From positions 9,471-42,182 of the forward strand of contig CAJUNI010000008.1 of assembly GCA_910587945.1 (NCBI GenBank): 32,712 nucleotides of DNA, given 5' to 3'. The notes beneath the pieces were generated by a model that ran no database searches, was not told where the DNA came from, and saw only the letters and a list, made by a program, of their open reading frames with translations. Shown piece after piece: positions 9,301 to 17,172 of this stretch. Origin of the DNA: an uncultured Parvibacter sp. GTDB lineage: Bacteria > Actinomycetota > Coriobacteriia > Coriobacteriales > Eggerthellaceae. The translations under genes and the position numbers were made by a program. Each line of letters opens with the position of its first letter. Position 1 is the first letter of the stretch.

Positions 9301-9727
9301 GGCAAATACCACTCCTGATCACGACTGCATGGCGTCGCTCTATCGTCACTTGCGCGCCCTTCAGCGTCAGCAACCCGGCGCCTGGATTTCGGTCGATGCC
9401 AACGCGCTGCGCCCCCAAGGGTCCTCCTCTCAGGAATTTACCGGAGCCGCTGCAACCTGTGGGCTGGCAGTCTTTCGGGAATTAGGTCTCATCGAAATGC
9501 GGGTTTCGTATAATAATGCGGCGGAATGCTGGGCGTTTCGCATTAATGAGGGGGCACCAAAGGTTCAGCTTACTGACAGCATTCGCTATGCGGAGGGGCT
9601 GGGGGAGCGCCAGGGTTTCGCGCAATTCTGTTCCTGGGCGCTTGAGTGCGATCCTCAAACCTTGCAAATTCGGGTCTGTCATCCCATTGTGCCCCATCCG
9701 CCAACGGGGCCGGGTTTTGGCGTCTAA
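6386..9727 (+). CDS. recJ: RecJ single-strand exonuclease fused to a RecQ-like helicase
   Basis: 1113 residues, about twice the usual RecJ length. Residues 1-590 are RecJ: DFDLDG at 86-91, DCG at 143-145, TDHHE at 165-169 (the metal-binding DHH motifs), and GGHEAAVG near 410 (DHHA1 motif). Residues 640-960 are a superfamily 2 helicase: ATGRGKS near 660 (Walker A), DEAHH near 764, TATA (motif III), a motif V at ATSAFGEGVDIPD, and QMAGRAGRDG near 942 (arginine-finger motif VI), closest to RecQ. The RecQ zinc-binding cysteine cluster is not seen. RecJ degrades 5' ends of single strands; RecQ unwinds ends to feed it in RecFOR repair, so the fusion puts both steps on one chain. It is followed 20 bp later by rel, probably in the same operon. 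The start has a weak ribosome binding site. Confidence 0.92.
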   Translation: MPAQFHIHGADPQAVEQLCTALDLPRFVAATLVSRGVDTPEKARQFMTPSLDRDWLNPYDIDGLSAVADLLEKALDERLHVVVYGDFDLDGISATTVLTRGIRALGGKATPFIPKRFDEGYGITDASIERLQTLNPDVVVTVDCGISCKNEAAKLTELGMAVAVTDHHEASDSVPVGVPVADPKMRPDCESSILAGVGVALKLVQILGARRGYPHLWRSYTDFATLGTVADLMPMRGENRALVAEGIERINQDPRPCIAALIATCGVTGPLTASNLSFSLVPRLNAAGRMGDAQPALDLLMCDNYPDALLLAQKLEEVNNSRRAIEAELSVVAKEQAEQTYDGERVLVVSGQGWHEGVKGIVASRLVNIYGVPSLLFTIEGDEARGSGRSVGSVNLFAAVESTADLLTRFGGHEAAVGVTLPAKNLPEFTRRLNEWLLKLPEDDFHPMIEIDAKVQLSELTLPAVEMLDKLAPFGQENPVPVYMASNISLINKRPVGADKNHFSCTLTDGRALVNGIMFHCGTIEDLLDTECVVNAAFSVQVDEWRGRSNVKAMVQELSVTRCCGALEACLDHECAEFFSRLFADEGPSNPETQDAEKAAVYQQRQENRRRWQALAAENPAGLEEALVHAIIGPEGRLHASQKAVLDSLNEGHSVLAIMATGRGKSLIFQVHAAKRALADGLASVFVYPLRALIADQAYHIKKAFEAFGLVCAVLTGESNPEERQEVYQGVGEGTIDIVLTTPEFLEFHAKELGASQRIGFMVVDEAHHIGLAHAGQRPSYNQLGAIAHELGAREVLAVTATAPSEITSDITAVLPVQERIVDETPRTNLYLDDQRGIRGKDEYLASLVARGEKTVIYVNSREQSVMLARQLRRRVPQMAPFIGFYNAGLTRAERSRIERLFRQGDILVLVATSAFGEGVDIPDIRHGVLYHMPFNEVEFNQMAGRAGRDGLPATVHLLYGRSDASINEQILANTTPDHDCMASLYRHLRALQRQQPGAWISVDANALRPQGSSSQEFTGAAATCGLAVFRELGLIEMRVSYNNAAECWAFRINEGAPKVQLTDSIRYAEGLGERQGFAQFCSWALECDPQTLQIRVCHPIVPHPPTGPGFGV

Positions 9728-9747
9728 CGATAGGGGAGTGATGCGTC

Positions 9748-12177
9748 ATGGGCGCAGAGAAGAATCCTAATCCTCGCGCTGACGGCGTTTTGTCGAATGA
9801 AGAGCCGCTTTTGGGTCACGTGCCTGAAGGAGTGGCAGTAAAACAAACGGTAGATGCACTGCTTGGGCGCCCCTACGTGGCCGAGCATTCTCTTCGGGGA
9901 GAAGAGCATGATGATCATCGTACCAAGACGCCGGAAGAGCGATTTGCGGAATTACAGTCTCTAACCTCGGCTTATCTTTCTGAAGAAGATGAGGCCATGC
10001 TTGCCCGGGCCTTTGAGTTTGCCAATGCCGCCCATAAGGGGCAATGCCGCAAATCGGGGGAGCCGTTTATTGTGCATCCCATTGAGGTCAGCATTATCCT
10101 GGCCGATCTGCGTATGGATGCGGAAACCATTTGTGCTGCTCTGCTTCACGATACAGTGGAAGATACCAAGGTGACCGCCGAAGAGGTCGAGCAGGAATTT
10201 GGTCCGGCGGTGCGCACCCTGGTCGAAGGGGTTACCAAGATTACGCGCATCGAGGTGGAAAACCTTACCGATGAACAGGCCGCCACCATTCGCAAAATGT
10301 TTGTGGCTATGAGTCAAGACATTCGCGTCATCGTGATTAAGCTGGCTGACCGACTGCACAATATGCGCACCCTCGCCGCGCTTCGAGAAGATCGTCGCAT
10401 TTTCAAAGCCCGGGAGACGCTGGAGATCTATGCTCCTATAGCTCACCGCTTGGGTATTAATTCCATCAAGTGGGAACTTGAGGACCTGTCCTTTTTCTAC
10501 TTGGAGCCCAATAAATATAAGCAGGTAGGTCGCATGGTGACCGAATCGCGGGCCGAGCGCGAAGCCTACCTGGCCAACATCATCGAAGTGCTTCATGAAG
10601 AGATGGATAAGGTGAACATCGACGCCCAAATTGCTGGACGCCCGAAGCATCTCTATTCCATCTATCAGAAGATGACGAAGAAGGGCAAAGGTTTCTCAGA
10701 AATCTATGACCTGATTGCGGTTCGCATTATCGTAAAGTCGCTTAAAGATTGTTACTCGGCTCTTGGTGCAGTCCATGCGCTGTGGCATCCCATGCCCGGC
10801 CGCTTCAAAGACTACATTGCTATGCCGAAGTTCAACATGTATCAAAGCTTGCACACCACCGTTATCGGCCCGGCGGGGCGTCCGCTGGAGGTGCAGATTC
10901 GTACCGAAGAGATGCATCGGACCAGCGAGTATGGCGTGGCTGCTCACTGGCGCTACAAAGAATCCGGCGGCAAAAAAGCCTCCGATGCGTTGGACCAGCA
11001 GTTGGCCTGGCTGCGCGAGATGGTGGACTGGCAAGACGAAACCGAAGACTCCCGGGAGTTTTTGAAGTCCCTGAAGATGGACCTGGATAACACCGAGGTG
11101 TTTGTGTTTACCCCCAAAGGCGAAGTGATGAGCTTGCGGGCAGGGGCAACGCCGGTGGACTTTGCCTATGCCATTCACACCGAGGTGGGTAATCACTGCG
11201 TCGGTGCTAAAGTTAATGGCTCCATTGTGCCGTTGAGTTACGAATTGCAAGTGGGGGATCGTGTAGAGATTCTGACTCAGAAAAGCGCCACTCCTTCACG
11301 GGACTGGATTAATCTGGTCAAAACTCCTTCGGCGCGAAGCAAGATCCGTTCTTATTTTTCCAAGGTGAGCCGCTCAGACGATTTGCAGTTTGGTCGCGAT
11401 CGCTTGGCTCGCGAAATGCGCAAGCACGGTATTGGCATCTCCAGCGCTCAGTCGCTGCGGGCTATGCGTTCGGTGGCGGAAGCCATGGGCTTCAAAGACG
11501 CCGACGACATGCTGGTACAAATTGGTACGGGCAAAGAAAGCGCCCAGCATGTGGCCAACCGACTGCTCAAGATCTTGGTCGACAAAGGTACCGAAGAAGC
11601 GTCAAAGCCTCAGATGGGTATGACAGGCAATGCCACGGGCGTGATGGCGCCTATGCTCACTTCGGTGAAGCGGCCCAAGCATCATGAGACCCATTCGTCC
11701 CAGGGCATTGTGGTGAAAGGCGTTGACGACGTGCTCGTGCGTTTGTCGCGTTGCTGCAATCCGGTGCCGGGTGACGACATTATTGGCTTTGTGACGCGCG
11801 GCCGTGGCGTTTCAGTCCATCGGGCTGACTGCCCCAATGCCATCGATCTGAAGCGCGAACCGGAACGTATTATTGACGTTTCTTGGGAAGGAACGCCGGC
11901 GAAGAACACTTCCTATAAAGTGGAAATCATTGTGGAAGCCCTCGATCGCATGAACTTGCTCTTGGACGTAACGCGGGTTTTGTCGGATATGGGCGTAAAT
12001 GTGCTTTCGTCATCTTCCACGACCCATCGGGACATGATGGTGGAAATGCGCTTCTTGTTCCAAGCGTCGGATCTTGCGGTCATTGATCGCACGCTCAAGC
12101 GCTTAGGGGAAGTGGAGGGCGTGTTTGATGCCCGCCGCATGCTGCCCAACAGCGGGTCTGCCAAGAAAGAGAACTAG
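9748..12177 (+). CDS. rel: Bifunctional (p)ppGpp synthetase/hydrolase, RelA/SpoT family
   Basis: 809 residues. It makes and degrades the stringent-response alarmone (p)ppGpp in the cytoplasm. The hydrolase HD domain shows His134-Asp135 (LLHDTVEDT); the synthetase follows, with RFKD near residue 351, the form found in bifunctional enzymes instead of the RelA-only EXDD. A TGS domain starts near 450 (FVFTPKGEVMSLRAGATPVD) and an ACT domain occupies roughly 720-800. The first 75 residues are an extra, poorly conserved-looking, charged N-terminal extension. The start at 9748 has AGGGGAG about 10 bp upstream; an ATG at 9741 is in another frame and soon stops. It lies 20 bp after the recJ fusion and is followed by a metallo-hydrolase gene, giving a probable three-gene operon. 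Confidence 0.94.
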   Translation: MGAEKNPNPRADGVLSNEEPLLGHVPEGVAVKQTVDALLGRPYVAEHSLRGEEHDDHRTKTPEERFAELQSLTSAYLSEEDEAMLARAFEFANAAHKGQCRKSGEPFIVHPIEVSIILADLRMDAETICAALLHDTVEDTKVTAEEVEQEFGPAVRTLVEGVTKITRIEVENLTDEQAATIRKMFVAMSQDIRVIVIKLADRLHNMRTLAALREDRRIFKARETLEIYAPIAHRLGINSIKWELEDLSFFYLEPNKYKQVGRMVTESRAEREAYLANIIEVLHEEMDKVNIDAQIAGRPKHLYSIYQKMTKKGKGFSEIYDLIAVRIIVKSLKDCYSALGAVHALWHPMPGRFKDYIAMPKFNMYQSLHTTVIGPAGRPLEVQIRTEEMHRTSEYGVAAHWRYKESGGKKASDALDQQLAWLREMVDWQDETEDSREFLKSLKMDLDNTEVFVFTPKGEVMSLRAGATPVDFAYAIHTEVGNHCVGAKVNGSIVPLSYELQVGDRVEILTQKSATPSRDWINLVKTPSARSKIRSYFSKVSRSDDLQFGRDRLAREMRKHGIGISSAQSLRAMRSVAEAMGFKDADDMLVQIGTGKESAQHVANRLLKILVDKGTEEASKPQMGMTGNATGVMAPMLTSVKRPKHHETHSSQGIVVKGVDDVLVRLSRCCNPVPGDDIIGFVTRGRGVSVHRADCPNAIDLKREPERIIDVSWEGTPAKNTSYKVEIIVEALDRMNLLLDVTRVLSDMGVNVLSSSSTTHRDMMVEMRFLFQASDLAVIDRTLKRLGEVEGVFDARRMLPNSGSAKKEN

Positions 12178-12240
12178 CCTTACAGGCGGGGTGCGTGCGT
12201 TCCTCGGTGGCCTGAGGGCTCGTAAGAAAGGAATCTGGTT

Positions 12241-12921
12241 ATGAGAAGCCTCTATGAGGTTGGTGGGTTGTGTGTGGACGTGGAATACCTGATCATGGGT
12301 CCACTCCAGAACAACGTATATATCGTTTCTGATGGTCATGGCACCTTTGTGGTGGATCCTACCTGCGAGCCGGAAATTGTCCTGGCGGCTCTTAAGGATC
12401 GTCATCTGGACGGTATCGTTCTGACCCACTATCACAACGACCACACGGGGGCTGCAGCTGCCTTGCGAGCGGCCACCGGTGCTACGGTCTATGCCTCAGC
12501 AGAAGATGCCCCCTATATTGAAGATCCGCGGCCGGTAGGCGTGTCGGAAGTGTCTGAACCCTGCCCGGTAGACGTGAAGCTGAGCCATGGCAACGTAGTA
12601 GCCGTGGGCAACATGGCGTGGAAAGTGATTGCCACGCCGGGGCACTCCAAGGGCTCTATCTGTCTGTTCAACATTCCTCAGTTTGGGAATCACGAGGGCG
12701 GCCTGCCGGTCTTACTTTCGGGTGACACACTATTCGCAGGATCGGTGGGACGCACGGACTTCGAAGGCGGTTCCATGGAAGACATGGCTGCTTCCATGAA
12801 AAAGCTGGCGGCTCTCCCTGACGATACGGCGGTTTTGCCCGGTCATGGTGAACTTACTACGATCGGAGCGGAGCGCCGTCGGGTGTTTGCTCGCTTCGGC
12901 GATGAGCCCGACGAACTGTAA
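12241..12921 (+). CDS. MBL-fold metallo-hydrolase (glyoxalase II-like)
   Basis: 226 residues. The metal-binding signature THYHNDHTG is at residues 62-70, followed by a histidine in TPGHSKGS, an aspartate in LLSGDTLFAG, and a final histidine in LPGHGELTTIG, which is the full ligand set of glyoxalase-II-like hydrolases. Substrate unknown; in other bacteria, relatives encoded next to rel act on thioesters or remain uncharacterised, so no specific role is claimed. A GAAAGGA site lies about 8 bp before the ATG. It is the last gene of the recJ-rel block and is followed directly by a strong terminator. Confidence 0.85.
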   Translation: MRSLYEVGGLCVDVEYLIMGPLQNNVYIVSDGHGTFVVDPTCEPEIVLAALKDRHLDGIVLTHYHNDHTGAAAALRAATGATVYASAEDAPYIEDPRPVGVSEVSEPCPVDVKLSHGNVVAVGNMAWKVIATPGHSKGSICLFNIPQFGNHEGGLPVLLSGDTLFAGSVGRTDFEGGSMEDMAASMKKLAALPDDTAVLPGHGELTTIGAERRRVFARFGDEPDEL

Positions 12922-12937
12922 TTTTTCCTTGTTTGTT

Positions 12938-12975
12938 ACAGCCTCCGACCTTCGCGATTCGGAGGCTGTTTTTTT
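12938..12975 (+). terminator. Rho-independent terminator after the metallo-hydrolase gene
   Basis: Perfect 11-bp stem (ACAGCCTCCGA at 12938-12948 and TCGGAGGCTGT at 12959-12969) followed by a run of T bases. Confidence 0.92.
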
Positions 12976-13129
12976 CCTTGGGTGGACTGCCATCAAGTCA
13001 ACAATCCTGTTCCATATCCGGAATAACTGCGAACGTTGCGATTAAATATGGGTAGTTCGTTTACACTTTATACGTTTTCGCATTTGCCTGGAGTAGAGGC
13101 TCTTGCGATCCGGGAAACGTCGATAGGGG

Positions 13130-14191
13130 ATGTCCTTGACCATCGATCTTGCGATGTTCTTTACGGAGTTAATGTCGAACCCCGTATTGGTTGTGGTTGC
13201 TCTTCTGAATATTGGCGTCATTGTCGTCAACGGAGCAACTGATGCGCCCAATGCAATTGCCACGGCGGTCTCCACCCGTGCCATGCGACCGCGTAGTGCC
13301 ATCATTATGGCTGCTATTTGCAACTTCTTTGGGCTCTTACTCATTTCCTTGGTATCCACCGCAGTTGCTTCCACCATTTTCTCGATGGTGGATTTTGGTG
13401 GTAACTCCCAACAAGCCCTTGTGGCGCTGATGGCGGCGATGGTGGCCATCATTGTGTGGGGTGCTACGGCCTGGTGGTTTGGCATTCCCACCTCTCAATC
13501 TCATTCACTCATTGCAGGCCTTACGGGCGCCGCTATTGCTGTGCAGGGTGGCTTTGATGCCATCAACTGGGCTGAGTGGATCAAGGTTATTTACGGCATC
13601 TTGCTCTCAACCCTGATGGGTTTTGGCGCAGGTTGGCTGATCTATAAGGTCATTGGCCATTTCTGTCGTAACGTGAATCGCCAGAAGGCAAATCGCTTCT
13701 TCCGCGTGGCGCAGATCTTCACCGGCGCTGGCGTTGCATTCATGCATGGCGCTCAAGACGGACAGAAGTTCATGAGTATTTTCGTCCTGGCCATTACGCT
13801 TGCGGCGGGCATGCATACTGACGTTAACACCATGGTGCTACCTTTGTGGCTCATGGTATTCTGCGCCCTCAATATGGGTATTGGTACCGCAGTTGGCGGA
13901 GAGCGCATCATTAAATCTGTAGGCGTGGACATGGTGAAACTGGAGTCATTCCAGGGCTTTGCCGCCAGTCTGTCCACGGTTATTAGCTTGATTGTGGCTA
14001 CCTTTGGTGGCCTGCCGGTTTCCACAACTCATACCAATACCACTGCCATCATGGGCGTGGGAGCTGCCCGCAACCCCAAGACGGTGAAGTGGAGTATTGC
14101 CATTGATATGGTTAAAACCTGGGTCCTGACGTTCCCAGGCTGTGGCATTCTCGGTTTCGTCTGTGCGAAGCTTTTCCTGATCATTTTGTAG
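13130..14191 (+). CDS. pit: PiT-family inorganic phosphate transporter
   Basis: 353 residues, a polytopic inner membrane protein with about ten hydrophobic segments. It carries both halves of the PiT signature: GATDAPNAIATAVSTRAM in the N-terminal half and GLPVSTTHTNTTAIMGVGA in the C-terminal half, each with the phosphate-binding Asn/Asp-rich loop. The family imports phosphate with H+ or Na+. The downstream DUF47 gene starts 26 bp later, the standard PiT partner arrangement. The start is uncertain: the ATG at 13130 abuts AGGGG with no spacing, while a TTG at 13136 is 6 bp from it and would give a better-spaced site; an ATG at 13172 is another option. Confidence 0.9.
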   Translation: MSLTIDLAMFFTELMSNPVLVVVALLNIGVIVVNGATDAPNAIATAVSTRAMRPRSAIIMAAICNFFGLLLISLVSTAVASTIFSMVDFGGNSQQALVALMAAMVAIIVWGATAWWFGIPTSQSHSLIAGLTGAAIAVQGGFDAINWAEWIKVIYGILLSTLMGFGAGWLIYKVIGHFCRNVNRQKANRFFRVAQIFTGAGVAFMHGAQDGQKFMSIFVLAITLAAGMHTDVNTMVLPLWLMVFCALNMGIGTAVGGERIIKSVGVDMVKLESFQGFAASLSTVISLIVATFGGLPVSTTHTNTTAIMGVGAARNPKTVKWSIAIDMVKTWVLTFPGCGILGFVCAKLFLIIL

Positions 14192-14217
14192 TTGTTCGCT
14201 CTAACAAGGAGGCACCT

Positions 14218-14847
14218 ATGGCCCGGCATCCTAAGTACGATTACTTTCAAGCCTATGAGCAGCTTTCCGAGCTTGCGGTATCCGAAAGTGATGTACTTAT
14301 TGAAACGTTGAAGGGCTATACCACGCCCAATGATTTGCCCCCGGTTTTGGACCGCATCCATTCGTTTGAACACCAAGGCGATGACATCAATCACGACATC
14401 TACCAGAACGTGGCCACCGACTTTATGCCACCCATTGATCGGGAAGACATCATTGACTTGGCTCAGGCCATGGACACGGTCCTCGACTACATTGAGGACG
14501 TGCTGCAGCACATTTACATGTATGACGTGAAGGCTATTCCGGAAAACGCCATCAAGTTTGCCGAGCTCATTAAGGCAAGTTGCCAGGCGTTGGATAAAGC
14601 CATGGAAGACTTCCGGAACTTCAAGAAGTCCAAGAACTTCAAGCAACTCATTGTGGATGTTAATACCTATGAGGAAGAGGGCGACACGCTCTACCTTCAA
14701 GCTACCCGCGATTTGTTCACTAACAGCGACTTGGACGGCATGTATGTGATGACATGGTCGCGACTCTACTCTCGTATGGAGCGTTGCTGTGATGCCTGCG
14801 AGCACACGGCAGACATCATGAGCACTATTCTGTTGAAGAACCTCTAA
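14218..14847 (+). CDS. DUF47 (PhoU-like) accessory protein of the PiT transporter
   Basis: 209 residues, predicted all-helical and soluble. It has repeated acidic E/D-x3-D clusters typical of PhoU-like metal-binding bundles (for example FEHQGDDINHDIY near residues 52-64 and YEEEGDTLY near 151-159). DUF47 proteins are usually encoded with PiT transporters and are thought to control phosphate uptake; here the gene follows the transporter gene at 26 bp with a very strong AAGGAGG site 6 bp before the ATG. A terminator follows 49 bp after the stop codon, so the pair forms a two-gene operon. Confidence 0.9.
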   Translation: MARHPKYDYFQAYEQLSELAVSESDVLIETLKGYTTPNDLPPVLDRIHSFEHQGDDINHDIYQNVATDFMPPIDREDIIDLAQAMDTVLDYIEDVLQHIYMYDVKAIPENAIKFAELIKASCQALDKAMEDFRNFKKSKNFKQLIVDVNTYEEEGDTLYLQATRDLFTNSDLDGMYVMTWSRLYSRMERCCDACEHTADIMSTILLKNL

Positions 14848-14895
14848 GACGCCGGCTCCAAAAGCAACAGCGCGCTAGAGAGTGAATGACTGAGT

Positions 14896-14925
14896 AAGCC
14901 TCCCTGAGCGGGGGCTTGCTTTTTT
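14896..14925 (+). terminator. Rho-independent terminator after the PiT/DUF47 operon
   Basis: AAGCCTCC (14896-14903) pairs with GGGGGCTT (14910-14917) with one G-T wobble, followed by T bases at 14920-14925. Confidence 0.85.
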
Positions 14926-15016
14926 GTTAGGGGGTTGAGTTTTCCCATGCCGGGTCTAGTGAGAAGATCGTATGCTCGGTCCCATAGCGAGGGTTCTTGG
15001 CGGCAGAGCGTGCAGG

Positions 15017-16036
15017 TTACGAGCGAGGCTCGAAGGGATCTGCGGGCTTCGCAGGCTCTGTGGGTTCAGCGCTTTTGGCGGCCGCATTGTCCATGATTCG
15101 GTGGAGTTCTTCGCGATCTACAAAAATACGATCGCTTTTGTCTGCGGGAGGGACATCGGCCTCGGGCGGTGCGTCTACCCAATGGACGCAATCGGTTTCC
15201 GCTCCATCGCTGTTAGCAGAGTCGAGTAAGCTTGGCGCCGTTTGATCTTGGAGCCAGCGCCCCGAGAGGCGTCGATAGAGGCGTGTGCCGTGATGGCGAA
15301 TCTTGGAGATGCGTGTGCCGCCGCGATCGCGCGTGGTTTTCCCAATGGGCACGTGAGCTTTTTTCGCAATGAACTTCATAGGCTTCGCCACCACTTTAAT
15401 AGCGGCGTCGCTGTAGTCATGAGCCGGCCGCGTGCGCCATCCAAAAGCCAATGAGCAGTAGCGAATACCAATAACGATGACGGCACAAATGGGACCCGCC
15501 AGTTCGGGGAAGATAGCGAAGTGGCGCATGAGCACATAGAAGGTACAGCCGATGGCCGCCGCACTGCCATAGAGGGTGCCAGCTTGGAACGCTTCAGGGG
15601 AGCGGTTCATGAAGACGTCACGCATGATGCCGCCACCAATAGCGGTAATGGTACCGAGCAGGATAGAGGGGATGATTCCCAAACCTGCGTTTAGAGATTT
15701 CCCTGCGCCGATGATGGCCCAGATGGCAACCGAGGTGTTGTCCAAGAGATCCACGATGGGATCAAGGTAGGTGGCCAGCCGACCGAAGTAGAACACGATG
15801 ATGCCACCTATGAGGGTGCAAACAATGAGAGATGGATTTTGGAATGCGTAGATTCCCACATCTTGGAGCAGCAAGTCGCGGGTAATGCCGCCTCCTAATC
15901 CCGTTACAAAGGCAATGATCAAGCAACCCGTGAGGTCATAGCGGGCACGCACCGCACTCATGGCGCCCGAAAGACCACCGGTCAAGCAAGCGGCAAGCTC
16001 AAGCCAAAAGGGGATGGAGATGGCTACGTCACCCAT
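15017..16036 (-). CDS. UPF0126/TRIC-type membrane protein with long C-terminal tail
   Basis: 339 residues. The first 205 residues are the UPF0126 (TRIC cation channel-like) fold: about seven membrane segments and the two family repeats GLGGGITRD and AIGGGIMRD, each ending a kinked pore helix. Bacterial members of this family are about 205 residues; this one has an extra tail of about 130 residues, first basic (KVVAKPMKFIAKKAHVPIGK) and then acidic and proline-rich (DAPPEADVPPADKSD). The tail is probably cytoplasmic. The family carries monovalent cations or amino acids such as glycine in the few studied cases; the substrate here is unknown. The gene starts 4 bp after the stop of the upstream phospholipase-like gene, so the two are cotranscribed. 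Confidence 0.85.
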   Translation of the reverse strand: MGDVAISIPFWLELAACLTGGLSGAMSAVRARYDLTGCLIIAFVTGLGGGITRDLLLQDVGIYAFQNPSLIVCTLIGGIIVFYFGRLATYLDPIVDLLDNTSVAIWAIIGAGKSLNAGLGIIPSILLGTITAIGGGIMRDVFMNRSPEAFQAGTLYGSAAAIGCTFYVLMRHFAIFPELAGPICAVIVIGIRYCSLAFGWRTRPAHDYSDAAIKVVAKPMKFIAKKAHVPIGKTTRDRGGTRISKIRHHGTRLYRRLSGRWLQDQTAPSLLDSANSDGAETDCVHWVDAPPEADVPPADKSDRIFVDREELHRIMDNAAAKSAEPTEPAKPADPFEPRS

Positions 16037-16040
16037 AGGA

Positions 16041-17006
16041 TTACCGTGAGTCTTCTACGGCTAAGATGGTGGCTTCGCAGGGGCATCCCGAGAAGTTGGC
16101 ATCGTGGGTTAAGCTGCGGGCGGCAGTCACGTCAAAGGAAGGAGCATCGAAGTTGCTCAGAGCACTGGCAGCCTGGGTAAGCGCTTGGTTGTAGAGATCA
16201 AAAAAGGACGCGGTGGACACTTCTTCGGTATAGGGATTTGCCCACTGATTGTGATCGCGATTATCGAAGTCGCTTTCAGTGACGGCGGTATTGCGATGGC
16301 TCATGGCTTTAATGAATGAGTAAGGACGAAGCTTTGTTTCGATAGCTCCCAAAGCAGCCCGTTTAACGCCATTAGGGGAGTAGAAAATAGCTTGAACTCG
16401 GCGGAATGCCTTCACGGCGGCCTTGAACCCGTCGGCGGGAATCATGAGCCCGTAGACATCAAGGGCTACGTAGGCATACATCTGCGAAATAATGTCGAGG
16501 ACCGTATCCGATGCCTTCAGGATATCCTGGGCGGGGTTGAAATCGTCCAGAGTGCGTTGACGTTTTACCGTGAGCACCAATTCATCGAGCTCGCTTTCGA
16601 TGACGGCATGGACGTCCGAGCCGTTTGAGCGATCAAGGCCCGGTTCGCCGGCGTCGCAGAGCTCATATTCTTGAGCGTAGATGAAAGGGTGGGCGGTGGA
16701 ATCAAGTAGATAATGACAGAGGAAACCCAAGCAATAGGCGCGGCCAATGGGACGCTGGTCTACAGGCAGGTGGTTAACCGCCTGCTTAAACGAGGCCAGA
16801 AGGCGTCCCGTATGCTCGGCATGCATGAGGCTGCCAAGACGGGCGCAGTCACCCAAACGCGGATTGACGGCTGCGTAGAACAGGGGGTCGGGTCCCTGGT
16901 TGCCTAAAAGGAAAGCATCAGTTTCATTCTTGGTGCCTCCAATGAAGGTATAGAGCTGACCGTAAACATCGCGGCCGAAGGTATCGTGGGTGATGATGGC
17001 GGGCAT
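16041..17006 (-). CDS. Zinc-dependent phospholipase C-like protein
   Basis: 321 residues. Histidine/aspartate motifs match the zinc-dependent phospholipase C / S1-P1 nuclease-like fold: ITHDTFGRDVYG at the N-terminus, SLMHAEHTGRLL, FLCHYLLDSTAHPFIY and DVHAVIESELD. There is no signal peptide, so an intracellular or non-secreted role is likely and the substrate is unknown. The start is taken as the ATG at 17006, which is preceded by AAGGAGGAG 4 bp away; a longer frame from 17078 lacks such a site. It heads a two-gene minus-strand operon with the TRIC-like gene and is divergent from the MFS gene. Confidence 0.75.
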   Translation of the reverse strand: MPAIITHDTFGRDVYGQLYTFIGGTKNETDAFLLGNQGPDPLFYAAVNPRLGDCARLGSLMHAEHTGRLLASFKQAVNHLPVDQRPIGRAYCLGFLCHYLLDSTAHPFIYAQEYELCDAGEPGLDRSNGSDVHAVIESELDELVLTVKRQRTLDDFNPAQDILKASDTVLDIISQMYAYVALDVYGLMIPADGFKAAVKAFRRVQAIFYSPNGVKRAALGAIETKLRPYSFIKAMSHRNTAVTESDFDNRDHNQWANPYTEEVSTASFFDLYNQALTQAASALSNFDAPSFDVTAARSLTHDANFSGCPCEATILAVEDSR

Positions 17007-17172
17007 AACTCCTCCTTCGAGGGGGTTCGTAGGTTCTGTGGCCGCAACAAAGCCTTCTGGCTTCGCCGCAACGCTCACTTCCGGCTATCATACTCAATCA
17101 AAGCCGTTCCTGATGCGGTGGATTGGCAAGTGCGGTCATCTGTTAGAGAAAGCGTTGAGGGGAAGAGAGCTC

